NCBI GenBank assembly: GCA_021733925.1
Contig: JAIPJY010000025.1
Location: forward strand, 35,391-99,390
Length of the DNA: 64,000 nt
From: Prosthecobacter sp.
Lineage (GTDB): Bacteria; Verrucomicrobiota; Verrucomicrobiia; Verrucomicrobiales; Verrucomicrobiaceae
Direction of reading: 5' to 3'
In this document: piece after piece, positions 63,728 through 64,000 of the stretch
Position numbering within the stretch: position 1 is the first letter of the stretch
Layout of the letters: the number at the start of each line of letters is the position of its first letter
Translations under genes and position numbers: made by a program
Notes under the pieces: model-generated
Seen by the model: only the letters and a program-made list of their open reading frames with translations
What the model was told of the DNA's origin: nothing
Database searches by the model: none

Positions 63728-64000
63728 GCGGCAAATCTATGAAAGCCCCTCACCATTCTCCAGCTAATTATTTAACAGGACACCCGACTTTCACCACCTC
63801 TCCTCATGCCGAGCAGGGGCTTGCCGAAGGGGTCTTTCCAGACCCCTCACGGCGCAACATTATACCACGATCAATTGAAAACAGGTCTGTATCTCAGCAA
63901 TGAATCCACCACAGAGGCACGATGAGCGCAGAGATCTGAAGCCGGTCTTGATTGCAAACCTCTGTGTCCATCGTGCCTCTGTGGTTAAAATTAGGCCCCC
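63728..64000. other. Terminal intergenic region with inverted repeat
   Basis: No gene was seen. A short hairpin AGGGGTCT-TTCC-AGACCCCT lies at 63828-63847. A 17-base perfect inverted repeat occupies 63908-63924 and 63969-63985. Confidence 0.6.
63908..63985. repeat. 17-bp perfect inverted repeat with 44-nt loop
   Basis: ACCACAGAGGCACGATG pairs exactly with CATCGTGCCTCTGTGGT. Sequences of the 'ccacagaggcac / gtgcctctgtgg' type recur between genes in many environmental bacteria. It is probably a dispersed repeat. Confidence 0.65.

Noticed and set aside
63828-63847. Hairpin AGGGGTCT-TTCC-AGACCCCT as a terminator
   Set aside because: No T-run on either side.
1-64000. tRNA, rRNA, CRISPR array, phage or IS elements
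   Set aside because: No anticodon-arm patterns, regular repeat-spacer units, transposase or phage structural genes were seen by eye; a covariance-model scan was not possible.

Overview
The window looks like a high-GC chromosome segment from a member of the Verrucomicrobiota, probably Verrucomicrobiales and Prosthecobacter-like. The case rests on several family-level markers: a PSCyt1/DUF1549/DUF1553 cytochrome protein overlapping a DUF1501 partner, a second lone DUF1501 protein, a giant PVC-type CxxCH heme dehydrogenase with a ThuA domain, an Amuc_1098-type pilus secretin, an 'NPYAAP' membrane protein and two PQQ-propeller proteins. The assignment is by family, not by a marker tree. No rRNA, tRNA, CRISPR array, phage or insertion sequence was seen.

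Layout. Bases 1-3816 hold most of a large secreted Ig-repeat protein on the minus strand that runs off the left edge. From 4134 to 9526 lie small secreted or hypothetical proteins around a glutamine amidotransferase (trpG/pabA), with short gene relics between them. From 9585 to 17744 come glyQS, then a LysR regulator whose control region exists twice, once before a CPA2 antiporter and once before a TauE/SafE permease, then hrpB. From 17794 to 23477: a SUKH protein, an L,D-transpeptidase fused to an M23-like domain, a PQQ propeller and an OmpA/HhH envelope pair. From 23619 to 39856: pfkB-type kinase, menB, accB-accC, signal peptidase I, an ACT protein, histidine decarboxylase, a nucleotidyltransferase pair, lepA, pterin dehydratase, secretin, mdh, a DUF1501 protein and a VapBC-like pair. 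From 39909 to 50927: the PSD1/DUF1501 operon, a lipoprotein and the PVC dehydrogenase. From 51274 to 57368: a squalene/phytoene synthase operon, a second PQQ propeller, a secreted phosphodiesterase and a zinc-ribbon protein. From 57797 to 59382: a lipoprotein and a second L,D-transpeptidase.

The most system-like locus is at the right end, minus strand, 63727 to 59384. Five genes overlap end to end: a heme-oxygenase-like diiron enzyme, a fatty-acid desaturase, a PAP2/AUR1-like membrane enzyme, a DUF3419 (BtaA-like) aminocarboxypropyl transferase and a GNAT-like enzyme. Together they suggest a pathway for an unusual, possibly betaine- or homoserine-type, membrane lipid. No betaine N-methyltransferase is visible.

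The spaces between genes carry many palindromes and repeats. There is a roughly 190-bp dispersed element present twice in opposite orientations, a near-perfect 52-nt palindrome with a neighbouring interleaved four-arm array, a doubled 19-bp palindrome, REP-like hairpins, and short duplicated gene ends (trpG, phosphodiesterase, lysR) that flank single genes.
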